Shown here: piece by piece, positions 49,036 to 57,330 of the stretch
Layout: every line of letters begins with the position of its first letter
Position numbering within the stretch: the first letter of the stretch is position 1
Origin: Mucispirillum schaedleri ASF457
GTDB taxonomy: Bacteria > Chrysiogenota > Deferribacteres > Deferribacterales > Mucispirillaceae
DNA: 64,000 nucleotides
Reading direction: 5' to 3'
NCBI RefSeq assembly: GCF_000487995.2
Contig: NZ_CP097562.1
Coordinates: 927,001-991,000 of the forward strand
Position numbers and translations under genes: made by a program
The notes under the pieces: model-generated
What the model was told of the DNA's origin: nothing
Seen by the model: only the letters and a program-made list of their open reading frames with translations
The model's database searches: none

Positions 49036-49089
49036 TGAACCAAACCTTCTTTTTTTTAGCGCCGTCATACCATATAAGGCTCCCGGCTC

Positions 49090-49107
49090 CCGCTCGATTT
49101 GGAGCGG
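49090..49107 (-). promoter_or_regulatory. GC-rich leader hairpin before rpmG
   Basis: CCGCTC (49107-49102 on the minus strand) pairs with GAGCGG (49095-49090) around CAAATC. It lies in the leader between the promoter at 49119-49147 and rpmG and is markedly GC-richer than its surroundings. Role unknown. Confidence 0.45.
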
Positions 49108-49118
49108 TAATCATTATG

Positions 49119-49147
49119 CTTATACACTTACATTAAAAATAATGCAA
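49119..49147 (-). promoter_or_regulatory. Sigma-70-type promoter of rpmG-trpT-secE-nusG
   Basis: On the minus strand TTGCAT (49147-49142), 17 bases, TATAAG (49124-49119). It lies between the tRNA-Thr(GGT) gene and rpmG. Confidence 0.6.
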
Positions 49148-49211
49148 GTATTTTTTTAATATTTTTAAATTGATGCATAATAAATCTGCATTCTATCTTT
49201 ATTCAAATAAA

Positions 49212-49285
49212 AGCCCGAACCCGGAATTGAACCGGGGACCTCGTCCTTACCAAGGACGCACTCTAACCGACTGAGCCATTCGGGC
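49212..49285 (-). tRNA. trnT: tRNA-Thr (GGT)
   Basis: A cloverleaf with acceptor GCCCGAA/TTCGGGC, anticodon stem CGTCC/GGACG and loop TTGGTAA (anticodon GGT). CCA is not encoded. Confidence 0.95.
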
Positions 49286-49325
49286 AGTTCCTTTCCGTTT
49301 TTGGTTTATATGCTTTTAATTGATA

Positions 49326-49399
49326 AGCGGGCGACGGGATTTGAACCCGCGACCCTCAGCTTGGAAGGCTGATGCTCTAGCCAACTGAGCTACACCCGC
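49326..49399 (-). tRNA. trnG: tRNA-Gly (TCC)
   Basis: Acceptor GCGGGTG pairs with CGCCCGC (one wobble). Anticodon stem TCAGC/GCTGA, loop CTTCCAA, anticodon TCC. No encoded CCA. Confidence 0.95.
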
Positions 49400-49409
49400 A
49401 TAACAAAGA

Positions 49410-49494
49410 TGGTGGGGAGAGGAGGATTCGAACCTCCGAAGGAAATTCCAGCGGGTTTACAGCCCGCCCCCTTTGGCCACTCGGGTATCTCCCC
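49410..49494 (-). tRNA. trnY: tRNA-Tyr (GTA)
   Basis: A class II tRNA with a long variable arm (TGGAATTTCCTTC). Anticodon stem GCGGG/CCCGC, loop CTGTAAA, anticodon GTA. The 3' CCA is encoded (49412-49410). Confidence 0.95.
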
Positions 49495-49536
49495 GTAAAA
49501 AATCACCGCCTTATTATAGGCGGGTCATTTATAAAA

Positions 49537-49609
49537 AGCTGGTGATAGGAATTGAACCCACAACCTGCTGATTACAAGTCAGCTGCTCTACCGTTTGAGC
49601 TACACCAGC
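49537..49609 (-). tRNA. trnT: tRNA-Thr (TGT)
   Basis: First gene of the tRNA cluster. Acceptor GCTGGTG/CACCAGC region, anticodon stem GCTGA/TCAGC, loop CTTGTAA, anticodon TGT. No encoded CCA. The order Thr(TGT)-Tyr-Gly-Thr(GGT) is the widespread thrU-tyrU-glyT-thrT order. Confidence 0.95.
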
Positions 49610-49634
49610 ATATCGCTTTATTAAGCGGAAATAG

Positions 49635-49663
49635 TTTATACTCTTTTCCGAAATGTTTGTCAA
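49635..49663 (-). promoter_or_regulatory. Strong sigma-70-type promoter of the tRNA operon
   Basis: On the minus strand a perfect TTGACA (49663-49658), 17 bases, TATAAA (49640-49635). It lies 26 bases upstream of tRNA-Thr(TGT). Confidence 0.8.
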
Positions 49664-49845
49664 GAAGTTTTTTAAAAAAATTTATTTTTTTATTCACTTT
49701 GCTTGACGAAAATATTTCTACATAATATTTAATTGTTTGTCAATAGATTTTTTTATATTTATGTTATTTTTTGTAGATTAGAAATAAAAGTATTGATATT
49801 ACATTATTTTATTGGTATAGATACATACCATTTAAGGAGGTATTA

Positions 49846-50061
49846 ATGTTCTCCCTGTTTAGTAATATATTAAACTACTTTTTTATTAATTTTTATGCAC
49901 AGGTAACTCCTGCGTATGATGCAGCAAGCAAGCACTTATCATCAAAAGGTATACAAGGTCAAGATTTACTTGTATTTATTATATTTGGTATAATTGCAGG
50001 CATTTTTATTATTTTTTTGATTTTTGCTTATTTTAGAGAAAGAAAACGACCAAGATATTAA
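49846..50061 (+). CDS. Small membrane protein of unknown function
   Basis: A 71-residue protein. The N-terminal hydrophobic stretch (MFSLFSNILNYFFINFYAQ) may be a signal or a first helix. A strong membrane helix spans about residues 42-64 (LVFIIFGIIAGIFIIFLIFAYF), and a basic tail RERKRPRY ends the chain. A perfect TAAGGAGGTATTA site supports expression. It stands alone, divergent from the tRNA operon, so I cannot guess a partner or role. Confidence 0.65.
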   Translation: MFSLFSNILNYFFINFYAQVTPAYDAASKHLSSKGIQGQDLLVFIIFGIIAGIFIIFLIFAYFRERKRPRY

Positions 50062-50304
50062 CAGCATATATGTACTTATGTGAATCTAGTCTGCATTTTT
50101 ATTTTTTAATTTTGTTTTTTTATGAACATGCAATATATTAAGTTTTATTTTATAAATTATCTTTGATTTACTAATATATTACAAAAATGTAATTTAAACA
50201 TAATCTTTATTTTTTTCATATATCTTCAAATGAAAATATATGAAAACAAGTATATTTTTATTATAGATAGAATATCTGGTGCATGTTTTGCAGGTATTAC
50301 TCTA
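50062..50304. other. Non-coding AT-rich stretch
   Basis: No credible gene. A weak hairpin ATTACA-AAAA-TGTAAT near 50176-50192 could end the upstream small gene. Confidence 0.4.
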
Positions 50305-50391
50305 ATGGCAGTAATGATTACTGCCATAAAAACTTGTCTGCTGGTTTTATATCAGCAGTTATATACAGCTTGACTGTGTATATCCTTTTTT
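50305..50391 (+). ncRNA. Candidate small RNA or terminal region of one
   Basis: Three consecutive hairpins: ATGGCAGTAAT/ATTACTGCCAT (50305-50327, perfect 11-bp arms), CTGCTG/CAGCAG (50338-50358) and ATATACA/TGTATAT (50361-50383). The last is followed by CC and six T (50386-50391), like an intrinsic terminator. The nearest upstream plus-strand gene ends 243 bases earlier. No clear promoter was found, so expression is unproven. Confidence 0.45.
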
Positions 50392-50658
50392 AATTCTGTA
50401 AATTACTGCACTATATATTTCCTGCTAATATAGTGATGATAACATTAGAGACAGTCTTTTAAGAAAGCATCTATAAATAGTCTGTTTAACTTTCATATAC
50501 ACTTTTACTGCAAGTTATAATTATTTACTGTATTATTAATAAATTTATTTCTATGTGTATTTCTAAAAAAAGCAAAGTTAAGCCATAATGATTAAAATAT
50601 GATATTTAAACTAAAGATTTATGCCTTTTTATACGATTAGTAATTAATGGGAGTATAT

Positions 50659-51552
50659 ATGGAACTAAACAATATTAACAACTTTAACACACTAGATATA
50701 TATAGTAATAAAATTGATTCATCTGATATTCAAGATAAATTTAATAAAACAGATACAAATGCTGTTACCTCTTCCAAAAATAACCCTCAGTCCTATAATA
50801 TTGATATTTCTTCTAATGCTGCACAAAAATCAAAAGAACAGTCATACTATCATTCATCTAATTCTGATACATCAAACGGTGTTCAGGCTATTAATGATAA
50901 TTATATGACTGAAATTGTTAAAAAATCACAGGAAAAAACAAAACCTGACTGGGTAGAAATGGATGATGTTTCATGGGGACTACTTGTAGAAATGGGTGAA
51001 CAAATTGGGCTTACTGATACAGAAAAACTTGCAAAATTAACAATCAAAGATATTGAAGCATACTTTTATACAAAAAATATTATAGAGCGTGGCAAAAACC
51101 TTTTAAAAGATAATTTAACTGCAAATGAATATGTAGAATATAAAGATAAAAAATTTGATTCTAAAAGCTACTGGGATAATGTATTTGATGAGAATGGGAA
51201 CAAAAAAGATTATAGCATATATACTGTAAACCAGTCAAATACTGGTCTTTCACTTTCTTATGCAGAGTTTTTCTCAGATAAAGGAAATATTAAACTTAAA
51301 GACCTTTCTGCAGCATCTATTCATAATATTTTGATTGCAAATGAAAATAAAGATACTGCATTATTTACCTATGCAGTTGATAATGCAGCTATTGCAGGCA
51401 GTAAAAAAACTATATATGAAAACCAAAAAGAAATGATAGATTATTATAATACCATGCAGGAATATGCAGCAGGTGTGCCATCTTTATATGAACAAACTCA
51501 GATTATGATAAATGTTTTAGAAAGCAGCAGCCTTATGCACCATATAATCTAA
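50659..51552 (+). CDS. Hypothetical protein
   Basis: A 297-residue soluble protein without signal or membrane segment. The first ~90 residues are polar and low-complexity (Ser, Asn, Asp, Lys). The remainder is more ordered, with DWVEMDDVSWGLLVEMGEQIGLTDTEKLAKLTIKDIEAYFYTKNI and a helical end. The ATG at 50659 has GGGAG five bases upstream, better than the ATG at 50647. A Ser/Asn-rich N-terminus with an IDISSNAAQKS-like string resembles flagellar or cell-surface regulators such as those with 'VDISxxAq' segments, but this is only suggestive. No family recognised; isolated between long non-coding stretches. Confidence 0.6.
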   Translation: MELNNINNFNTLDIYSNKIDSSDIQDKFNKTDTNAVTSSKNNPQSYNIDISSNAAQKSKEQSYYHSSNSDTSNGVQAINDNYMTEIVKKSQEKTKPDWVEMDDVSWGLLVEMGEQIGLTDTEKLAKLTIKDIEAYFYTKNIIERGKNLLKDNLTANEYVEYKDKKFDSKSYWDNVFDENGNKKDYSIYTVNQSNTGLSLSYAEFFSDKGNIKLKDLSAASIHNILIANENKDTALFTYAVDNAAIAGSKKTIYENQKEMIDYYNTMQEYAAGVPSLYEQTQIMINVLESSSLMHHII

Positions 51553-51902
51553 TAATCACTTTTCAATTAACACTTTATTTGAAATATAAAAAGCTGGATA
51601 TTTGATACTTTCTATATAGTTTGCATTTTTTAAATATACTAAGAAGCAATACTTATGCATTTCTGCCATGCTTATATTACAAATACCTTGCATTTATGCT
51701 TATTATGGCATAATTGTTACAGCTTTATCAGACAGTCATGCGATGTATAATTATCATTACAACAAAAATCTAATATAAATAAGATATAATTAAAATTATC
51801 AGAATAATATCAGATATTTAATACAGATTGTTTATCATATTCCAGACATTTTGGGTAAAACTTTATGTATTTCATTTTCTTATGTATATTGAAAACATAT
51901 TT
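51553..51902. other. Non-coding AT-rich stretch
   Basis: I see no gene, tRNA or strong hairpin here. Confidence 0.4.
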
Positions 51903-52065
51903 TATTTAATTTTATATCTGTTTTCATAGTCTTCTAAATAATTATTTATATCTTTTATTATGTTATAATTAGGATTTTTTAAACTATTTACACCAAGTAT
52001 ATTGTATTTTAATTCATTATCAGAATAATCATTAATAGACTGCATTAAATCTTCAGTAACTATTT
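51903..52065 (-). pseudogene. 3' remnant of an unknown gene
   Basis: On the minus strand a frame reads IVTEDLMQSINDYS, then DNELKYNILGVNSLKNPNYN, then IIKDINNYLEDYENRYKIK and a stop. The coding-like composition is cut by a stop (TGA) just upstream and there is no good start. The internal Met would give only about 47 residues. It looks like the tail of a decayed gene, next to the GIY-YIG gene. It could also be a small real gene. Confidence 0.35.
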
Positions 52066-52173
52066 TTAGAAAATATATTCATATCATAATCTATTAAGAT
52101 GAATTAATGCAGGAATTTGAACTCTTGCAGCTTAATTAAACATATTGTTTTTTACAATATTATTTTTTGTAGA

Positions 52174-52884
52174 TTAATCTTCTTCATTTTTTTCTACCTG
52201 CCTGTATGTATCCAGCTTTTTACCATCTTTATCATACCAGTCAGACCAGCCATTAATTGATTGGTTCATAATCACTACACCTGCAAAACTTGGAGTGCAT
52301 TCTCCTAATTTTGTATCTTCTAATAATATTCCTTTTTCATCAAACTTCATACTCTCTCTTGCTGCTTTTGCTTTTTGTGAAACACCCTTATCTTCATTAA
52401 TTCCTAATATACTGCCCTTTGACAGTGTCCAAAAACCATTTTTTATAACAGCTGTTGCCTGAACTGTTTTTCCACCATCAGATGATTTTTGTTTTTTAAA
52501 GTAGTATTCTCCATCTGGAATAAGCCTGCTTTCTCTATTTTCAGTTGCATTGTCAAATATTTCTTCTTTTTCTTCATTTCTTGGAAATATTACTTCACCA
52601 TCAAATGATGACAGTAACTGTATTGCAATGTTCCTATCAAGTGCAAATAATTCAGTATTGCCTATTCTATTTTTATCAAAAATCGTCTTTAACATGATTT
52701 CTTTTTTATCATATTCATCAACTTCTATGGCAAATTCTCTCTTTAAACCAGTAACATTACGGTATCCGTTGGATTCTAAATAACGCATTCTCTCTTTAAA
52801 TTGTTTTGTTTCGGTTTGACCTATTTTAATCAATCCATCAACCACAGTGGACATTACATATATAATACCTTTTTTATCATTCAT
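52174..52884 (-). CDS. GIY-YIG nuclease-like protein with DUF4357 domain
   Basis: A 236-residue protein. Residues 1-90 (GIIYVMSTVVDGLIKIGQTETKQFKERMRYLESNG, then DKNRIGNTELFAL) resemble the T5orf172/MUG113 branch of the GIY-YIG superfamily. Residues 115-225 (LIPDGEYYFKKQKSSDGG, TAVIKNGFWTLSKGSILG, SFAGVVIMNQSINGWSDWYD) match DUF4357, which often accompanies restriction or repair nucleases. It may cut DNA or act in a restriction-like system, but no methylase or partner gene is nearby. Isolated accessory-type gene beside a gene remnant. Confidence 0.75.
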   Translation of the reverse strand: MNDKKGIIYVMSTVVDGLIKIGQTETKQFKERMRYLESNGYRNVTGLKREFAIEVDEYDKKEIMLKTIFDKNRIGNTELFALDRNIAIQLLSSFDGEVIFPRNEEKEEIFDNATENRESRLIPDGEYYFKKQKSSDGGKTVQATAVIKNGFWTLSKGSILGINEDKGVSQKAKAARESMKFDEKGILLEDTKLGECTPSFAGVVIMNQSINGWSDWYDKDGKKLDTYRQVEKNEED

Positions 52885-53049
52885 TTATGCACTCCAAAAC
52901 ATACTGCTAATCTGATATTCGCCATATATAGATATATTTTATACACATACAACTATGGTGATGACTATGAAACAGACCTATTTGCTCTTAACTTGTTTAA
53001 TATTTTAAGTGTATTTTAGATATAAATCAATAGAATATATTAACAAAAA

Positions 53050-53077
53050 AAGGGAAACCAGTTTACTGATTTCCCTT
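53050..53077 (-). terminator. Rho-independent terminator of the sdh operon
   Basis: AAGGGAAA (53050-53057) pairs with TTTCCCTT (53070-53077), continued by CAG/CTG inside. On the minus strand a run of seven T follows. It lies 25 bases beyond the sdhB stop. Confidence 0.88.
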
Positions 53078-53101
53078 ATAAATTTTATGCTGCTTATAAT
53101 A

Positions 53102-53809
53102 TTATATTTGTTTATCCATAAGCATTTTTCTGATACCAACTATAGCTTTTGTTGGATTCAGCTCTTTAGGGCATGCTTCCACACAGTTATAGATTGTGTG
53201 ACATCGCCATACGCCATGTTTATCGTTTAAGATTGCAAGGCGTTCATCTGCTCCTTCATCCCTTGAATCAATTAAGTATCTCCAAGCTCTTAAGAAAGCA
53301 TTAGGTCCAAGATAATCTTTATCTACCCAGTAGCTAGGGCATGAAGATGAACAGCAACCGCAAAGGATACATTCATATAATCCGTCAAGTTTTTTCCTGT
53401 CCTCTGCTGATTGATATAATTCACCATCTGGCATTGGAGAATGGCGGATAATATATGGTTTAACTGTAATAAATTTATTAATAAAGCTGGAAATATCTAC
53501 AACTAAATCTCTTATTACAGGCATACCCGGTAATGGTTTGATAGTAATATCAGAGCCTAAATCTTCCACTTTAGTCATACATGAAAGCATATTCACACCA
53601 TTTACATTCATACCGTCTGAACCGCATACACCTTCACGGCATGACCTGCGGAATGAAAGTGTAGGGTCAAGCTCCCATTTGATTTGGTTAAGAACAGTAA
53701 GTAAAAGCATACCCGGCCTGCGTAACTCTACTTTGTATGTTTGGAAGTGAGGCGCTTTATCTTTATCTGGATCGTATCTTAATATTTTAACATTTATAAA
53801 TTTGCTCAT
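53102..53809 (-). CDS. sdhB: Succinate dehydrogenase/fumarate reductase iron-sulfur subunit
   Basis: A 235-residue electron-transfer subunit. The [2Fe-2S] site is CREGVCGSDGMNVNGVNMLSC. The [4Fe-4S] site is CILCGCCSSSCP, and CHTIYNCVEACP supplies the [3Fe-4S] and remaining cluster ligands. It links FAD in SdhA to quinone at the membrane. The strand and 17-bp gap after sdhA show one operon. Confidence 0.96.
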   Translation of the reverse strand: MSKFINVKILRYDPDKDKAPHFQTYKVELRRPGMLLLTVLNQIKWELDPTLSFRRSCREGVCGSDGMNVNGVNMLSCMTKVEDLGSDITIKPLPGMPVIRDLVVDISSFINKFITVKPYIIRHSPMPDGELYQSAEDRKKLDGLYECILCGCCSSSCPSYWVDKDYLGPNAFLRAWRYLIDSRDEGADERLAILNDKHGVWRCHTIYNCVEACPKELNPTKAIVGIRKMLMDKQI

Positions 53810-53826
53810 ATCGTCCTTCCTTATTT

Positions 53827-55605
53827 TTAGTAAACACGAGGTTTAGGTGGGAATGGTTCAACAGTAAGCGGTTTAGTTCTAACCGGTCTGTATTCCAGAT
53901 TAATAGTTTTACCGCCGTCAGCTATAGTTACATTTGTATGTTTCATGTAGTTTACATCATCTCTATCTGGATAATCTTCACGAGCATGACCGCCACGGGA
54001 TTCTTTACGCATTAATGCAGATTTAGCTGCACATCTTGCGATAAGCACCATATTATTAAGTTCTAATGCTTCTACTAAATCAAGGTTGTATACACTTGAT
54101 TTATCAACTACTTTGAAATCATCTAATAAGTCTGAAATTTCTTCAAGTTCTTTAACAGCTGCACTCATATGCTCTTCTGTTCTGTAAACACCAGCTTTTT
54201 GTTCCATAAGTTTTGTCAGGCGGGAATATACTGGACCATAAGTATTTTTGCCGTTTGCATTTGCAAATCTTTCTAATAATTTGATACCTTCCTGACCTGC
54301 ATTTTCTGGAAGTTCTGCTGCTGCATTTTCTTTTGCAAATTTTGCAGCTCTTTCACCAACTGTTCTGCCGTAAACAACAAGGTCAAGCAGAGAGTTAGTT
54401 CCAAGGCGGTTAGCACCATGAACAGAGTTTGCAGAACATTCACCAGCAGCAAAAAAGCCCGGATAAACACTTTCTGCATCAGAGCCATAGCCTTTAATAA
54501 CTTCCCCAAGATAGTTTGTAGGGATACCACCCATTTGATAGTGAGCAGTAGGCATAACAGGGATAGGTTCTTTTGTGCAGTCAACCCCTGCAAATACTAA
54601 TGCAAGCTCATGGATACCCGGAAGTTTTTCCATAATAGCTTCTTTACCAATATGGTCAATTTTTAAAAGAACATGGTCTTTACCAGCACCAACACCTTTA
54701 TTTGCAAGCACTTCTTTTACCATAGAACGAGAAACAATATCTCTAGGTGCTAAGTCTTTAATAGTAGGTGCATATCTTTCCATAAAGCGTTCGCCTTCGC
54801 TGTTTAAAAGGATACCGCCTTCACCACGAACACCTTCAGTAATAAGGTTGCCGTGTCCATAAATACCAGTTGGGTGGAATTGGAAAAATTCAGGGTCGCA
54901 CCATGAAAAACCAGCTCTTAATGCTAATGCTAAACCGTCACCAGTATTAATATGGGCATTAGAAGTAGTAGCAAATATACGGCAGTTACCACCTGTAGCA
55001 AATATAATTGCTTTAGCATGGAACATATGCACTTCACCATTTTGCAGGTCAAGACATAATACGCCGCACACTCTGTCCCCATTTCTGATTAATTCTATTG
55101 CTAAAAATTCATTATAAAACTGAGTGCCCTGTGCAACTGCTTTTTCAAATAATGTTTGCAGCATTGCATGACCTGTTCTGTCAGCAACATAGCATGCTCT
55201 TTTTACTGGGCGTTTGCCATATTCTGCAGTGTGACCGCCAAATGGACGCTGAGCGATTTTACCTTCTGGAGTTCTGTTGAATGGAAGCCCAATGTGTTCA
55301 AGCTCAATAATCATTTCTGGAGCTTTGCGGCAGAGATATTCAGCAGCATCTTGGTCGCAAAGATAGTCAGAGCCTTTAACAGTATCATACATATGCCAGT
55401 GCCAGTTATCTTCTTCATAGTTGCCAAGTGAAGCAGAAATACCACCCTGAGCACTGATTGTATGGCTTCTAGTAGGATATACTTCTGAGATAACTGCTGT
55501 TTTAACATATTGAGATGCAACTTGTGCAGCATTAAGACCTGCACCACCTGCACCTACAACAAGGACATCATATTCGTGTTGTTCTATTTTTGTTGTATTT
55601 ATCAT
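53827..55605 (-). CDS. sdhA: Succinate dehydrogenase/fumarate reductase flavoprotein subunit
   Basis: A 592-residue flavoprotein that oxidises succinate to fumarate in the TCA cycle. The FAD-binding VVGAGGAGLNAAQVA begins near residue 17. The covalent FAD histidine is in TRSHTISAQGGISASLGN. Active-site regions HPTGIYGHGNLITEGVRGEGGIL and FFAAGECSANSVHGANRLGTNSLLDLVVYGR are intact. The length is typical of the E. coli/mitochondrial type. It may run in the fumarate-reducing direction; sequence alone does not settle this. Confidence 0.96.
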   Translation of the reverse strand: MINTTKIEQHEYDVLVVGAGGAGLNAAQVASQYVKTAVISEVYPTRSHTISAQGGISASLGNYEEDNWHWHMYDTVKGSDYLCDQDAAEYLCRKAPEMIIELEHIGLPFNRTPEGKIAQRPFGGHTAEYGKRPVKRACYVADRTGHAMLQTLFEKAVAQGTQFYNEFLAIELIRNGDRVCGVLCLDLQNGEVHMFHAKAIIFATGGNCRIFATTSNAHINTGDGLALALRAGFSWCDPEFFQFHPTGIYGHGNLITEGVRGEGGILLNSEGERFMERYAPTIKDLAPRDIVSRSMVKEVLANKGVGAGKDHVLLKIDHIGKEAIMEKLPGIHELALVFAGVDCTKEPIPVMPTAHYQMGGIPTNYLGEVIKGYGSDAESVYPGFFAAGECSANSVHGANRLGTNSLLDLVVYGRTVGERAAKFAKENAAAELPENAGQEGIKLLERFANANGKNTYGPVYSRLTKLMEQKAGVYRTEEHMSAAVKELEEISDLLDDFKVVDKSSVYNLDLVEALELNNMVLIARCAAKSALMRKESRGGHAREDYPDRDDVNYMKHTNVTIADGGKTINLEYRPVRTKPLTVEPFPPKPRVY

Positions 55606-55634
55606 AATTTAACCTCATAACACTTGAAAGATTA

Positions 55635-55958
55635 TTAAAACAGACTTTTTGAAAGTCCAAGAATAATAAGAGCAAGTGTCCAGTATATTAAGTAAAGGAT
55701 AAAGCGAGTGCCTTTACGAGATACATAATCATCTGTAACCATTTTTAAGCCGTTAAAAGCATGAAATGTCACAAAAAGCCATAATGCAGCCATTAAGAAA
55801 GAGTTGCTGCCTTCTAAAAAGCCGCCGCCAGCTTTAGTCATTATTTTGCCAAGCAGATGATAGCCTAATGCAATAATTAAAACTATACCTGAAATTCTTT
55901 GCAGAGCCCATGCGATAGTGCCGTTATTGCCTGTTCCTGTATATTTATAAACTTTCAT
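55635..55958 (-). CDS. sdhD: Succinate dehydrogenase membrane anchor subunit (SdhD)
   Basis: A 107-residue protein with three membrane helices. Motifs are TIAWALQRISGIVLIIALGYHLLG and FVTFHAFNGLKMVTDDYV, with candidate heme/quinone-site residues in the His and Arg of these two helices. It anchors SdhAB and helps bind heme b and quinone. Its layout strikingly resembles that of the neighbouring SdhC. It starts two bases after the sdhC stop. Confidence 0.88.
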   Translation of the reverse strand: MKVYKYTGTGNNGTIAWALQRISGIVLIIALGYHLLGKIMTKAGGGFLEGSNSFLMAALWLFVTFHAFNGLKMVTDDYVSRKGTRFILYLIYWTLALIILGLSKSLF

Positions 55959-55960
55959 AG

Positions 55961-56356
55961 TTACTCTCCCTCAGCAGCTTCCACATTTGCTGCAGAATTT
56001 GCTGCAATAACATCTTTGACATAGTATAGTCCCACAAGGGCAAGTAATACAGCTAATACTGTAAAGATAGCAAGAAACTTCTTAAAACAGCCTCTTTCAG
56101 CAGCTCTAAAAAATTCCATGAATATGATTCTTAAACCATTCATAGCATGCCATGCAAACATAATAATAACAACTGCTTCAACATAGATGTTTTGAACGAT
56201 TGCAGGCAGGAAAGAACATACACCGCCTGAACCTAACATATGCAGAATAAAATAAAGCACAAGAATAACACCTGTTACTCTGTGCAAAATCCATGCAATC
56301 ATGCCAGGGTGTTTACGGTAGCCCATAGCCGAAATTTCTAAATCTTTTCTAGGCAT
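55961..56356 (-). CDS. sdhC: Succinate dehydrogenase cytochrome b subunit (SdhC)
   Basis: A 131-residue membrane anchor with three helices. Key segments are HPGMIAWILHRVTGVILVLYFILHMLGSG and VIIMFAWHAMNGLRIIFMEFFRAAERG; His residues here are probable heme b ligands. Together with SdhD it forms the quinone-binding membrane domain. AAGGAGTGCGTTT precedes the ATG. It is the first gene of the sdhCDAB operon. Confidence 0.88.
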   Translation of the reverse strand: MPRKDLEISAMGYRKHPGMIAWILHRVTGVILVLYFILHMLGSGGVCSFLPAIVQNIYVEAVVIIMFAWHAMNGLRIIFMEFFRAAERGCFKKFLAIFTVLAVLLALVGLYYVKDVIAANSAANVEAAEGE

Positions 56357-56463
56357 AAACGCACTCCTTTATAAATTATATTAAATTTATATCATCTCTT
56401 TTTAAGATGCTAAATTCCTTAATTAGTATGAAAATAGAACTTGTAGATATTTTACACCTTTTT

Positions 56464-56492
56464 ATTTAAATATATAAATTAGATTTTGTCAA
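56464..56492 (-). promoter_or_regulatory. Candidate sdh promoter
   Basis: On the minus strand TTGACA (56492-56487), 17 bases, TTAAAT (56469-56464), about 108 bases before sdhC. Confidence 0.5.
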
Positions 56493-56499
56493 TATTTTT

Positions 56500-57110
56500 T
56501 AATCAAATTTAATACATAAATAAAAAAAAGGTTTAAAATTAAAAAGTGTATGTATTTATTATATATCAATACTTTTTACAAGTATGCAAATAATAAGAGT
56601 AAAAAGATATAATTTATTCTATTAAATATAAAGATAATCTATTAAAATAGTAGATATTAATAAAAATAAAACAATGTTATTGCTGTTATTTCAATTTATC
56701 AAGATATATATTTGCTGATAGTATATTTAAAAATACAATAAATTTTTTAATGTAAAAATATTAAAAAATACAGTTGATAAATATTTTGAAATAAATCAAA
56801 TGCTGCATATTAAAAATATATACTGTTATGTCAATAGTTTCTGGAATATTCAATAAAATATGTGGATAACCTGTGGAAAACTTTATACACATAAAGTCTT
56901 GAAAAATAAGGCTTTTTTATGTCAAGAGAAATGTTTATTAGTATTATCAATAGTTTATAAAAGAATAATGAAATATCAATAATATATAAAGATGTATTCA
57001 ATACTAAGTATAAAACTTTTGATAACCTGTGGAAAATTATAGATATGACATTGCAATATTATTGTAATATCAAATAGATTATTTGACTGCTTAAAATTTA
57101 AGCAGTCATA
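56500..57110. other. oriC: Candidate replication origin (oriC)
   Basis: A long intergenic region of very high AT content with clustered DnaA-box-like sites: TGTGGATAA (56861-56869, perfect), TGTGGAAAA (56872-56880), TTATACACA (56883-56891, perfect) and TGTGGAAAA (57028-57036). GATAACCTGTGGAAAA occurs twice (56865 and 57021). A very AT-rich segment (about 56480-56760) adjoins and could be the unwinding element. A perfect 25-bp palindrome (57084-57108) lies at the right end. Flanking major operons diverge from here. dnaA is not in the window. Confidence 0.55.
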
Positions 57111-57209
57111 AAACAGGCCATATTTAATAGTTTTTTAAAAACAATGTATTTCACATCTGCTGCCAATTATAAGTAGAATTAAATAAGCTGATGAATTATA
57201 AATATGAGT

Positions 57210-57330
57210 AAATACAGTATCTAAATTTATCCTTTATTAAAAATACATTCTTGTATTTTTAAATTATGCTCTGCCGAAACAGGTTTGGCTATCGCTCACT
57301 AAAAACAGCTCATCCTGAGCCTGATAAGAC
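57210..57330 (+). repeat. Structured hairpin repeat (family C, 57-kb copy)
   Basis: Three stem-loops: TTAAAAATACA/TGTATTTTTAA (57237-57262), GCCGAAA/TTTGGC (57273-57289) and GCTC-ATCCT-GAGC (57308-57320). CGCTCACTAAAAAC lies between the second and third. See 23281-23389 and 61181-61678 for relatives. Confidence 0.65.
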
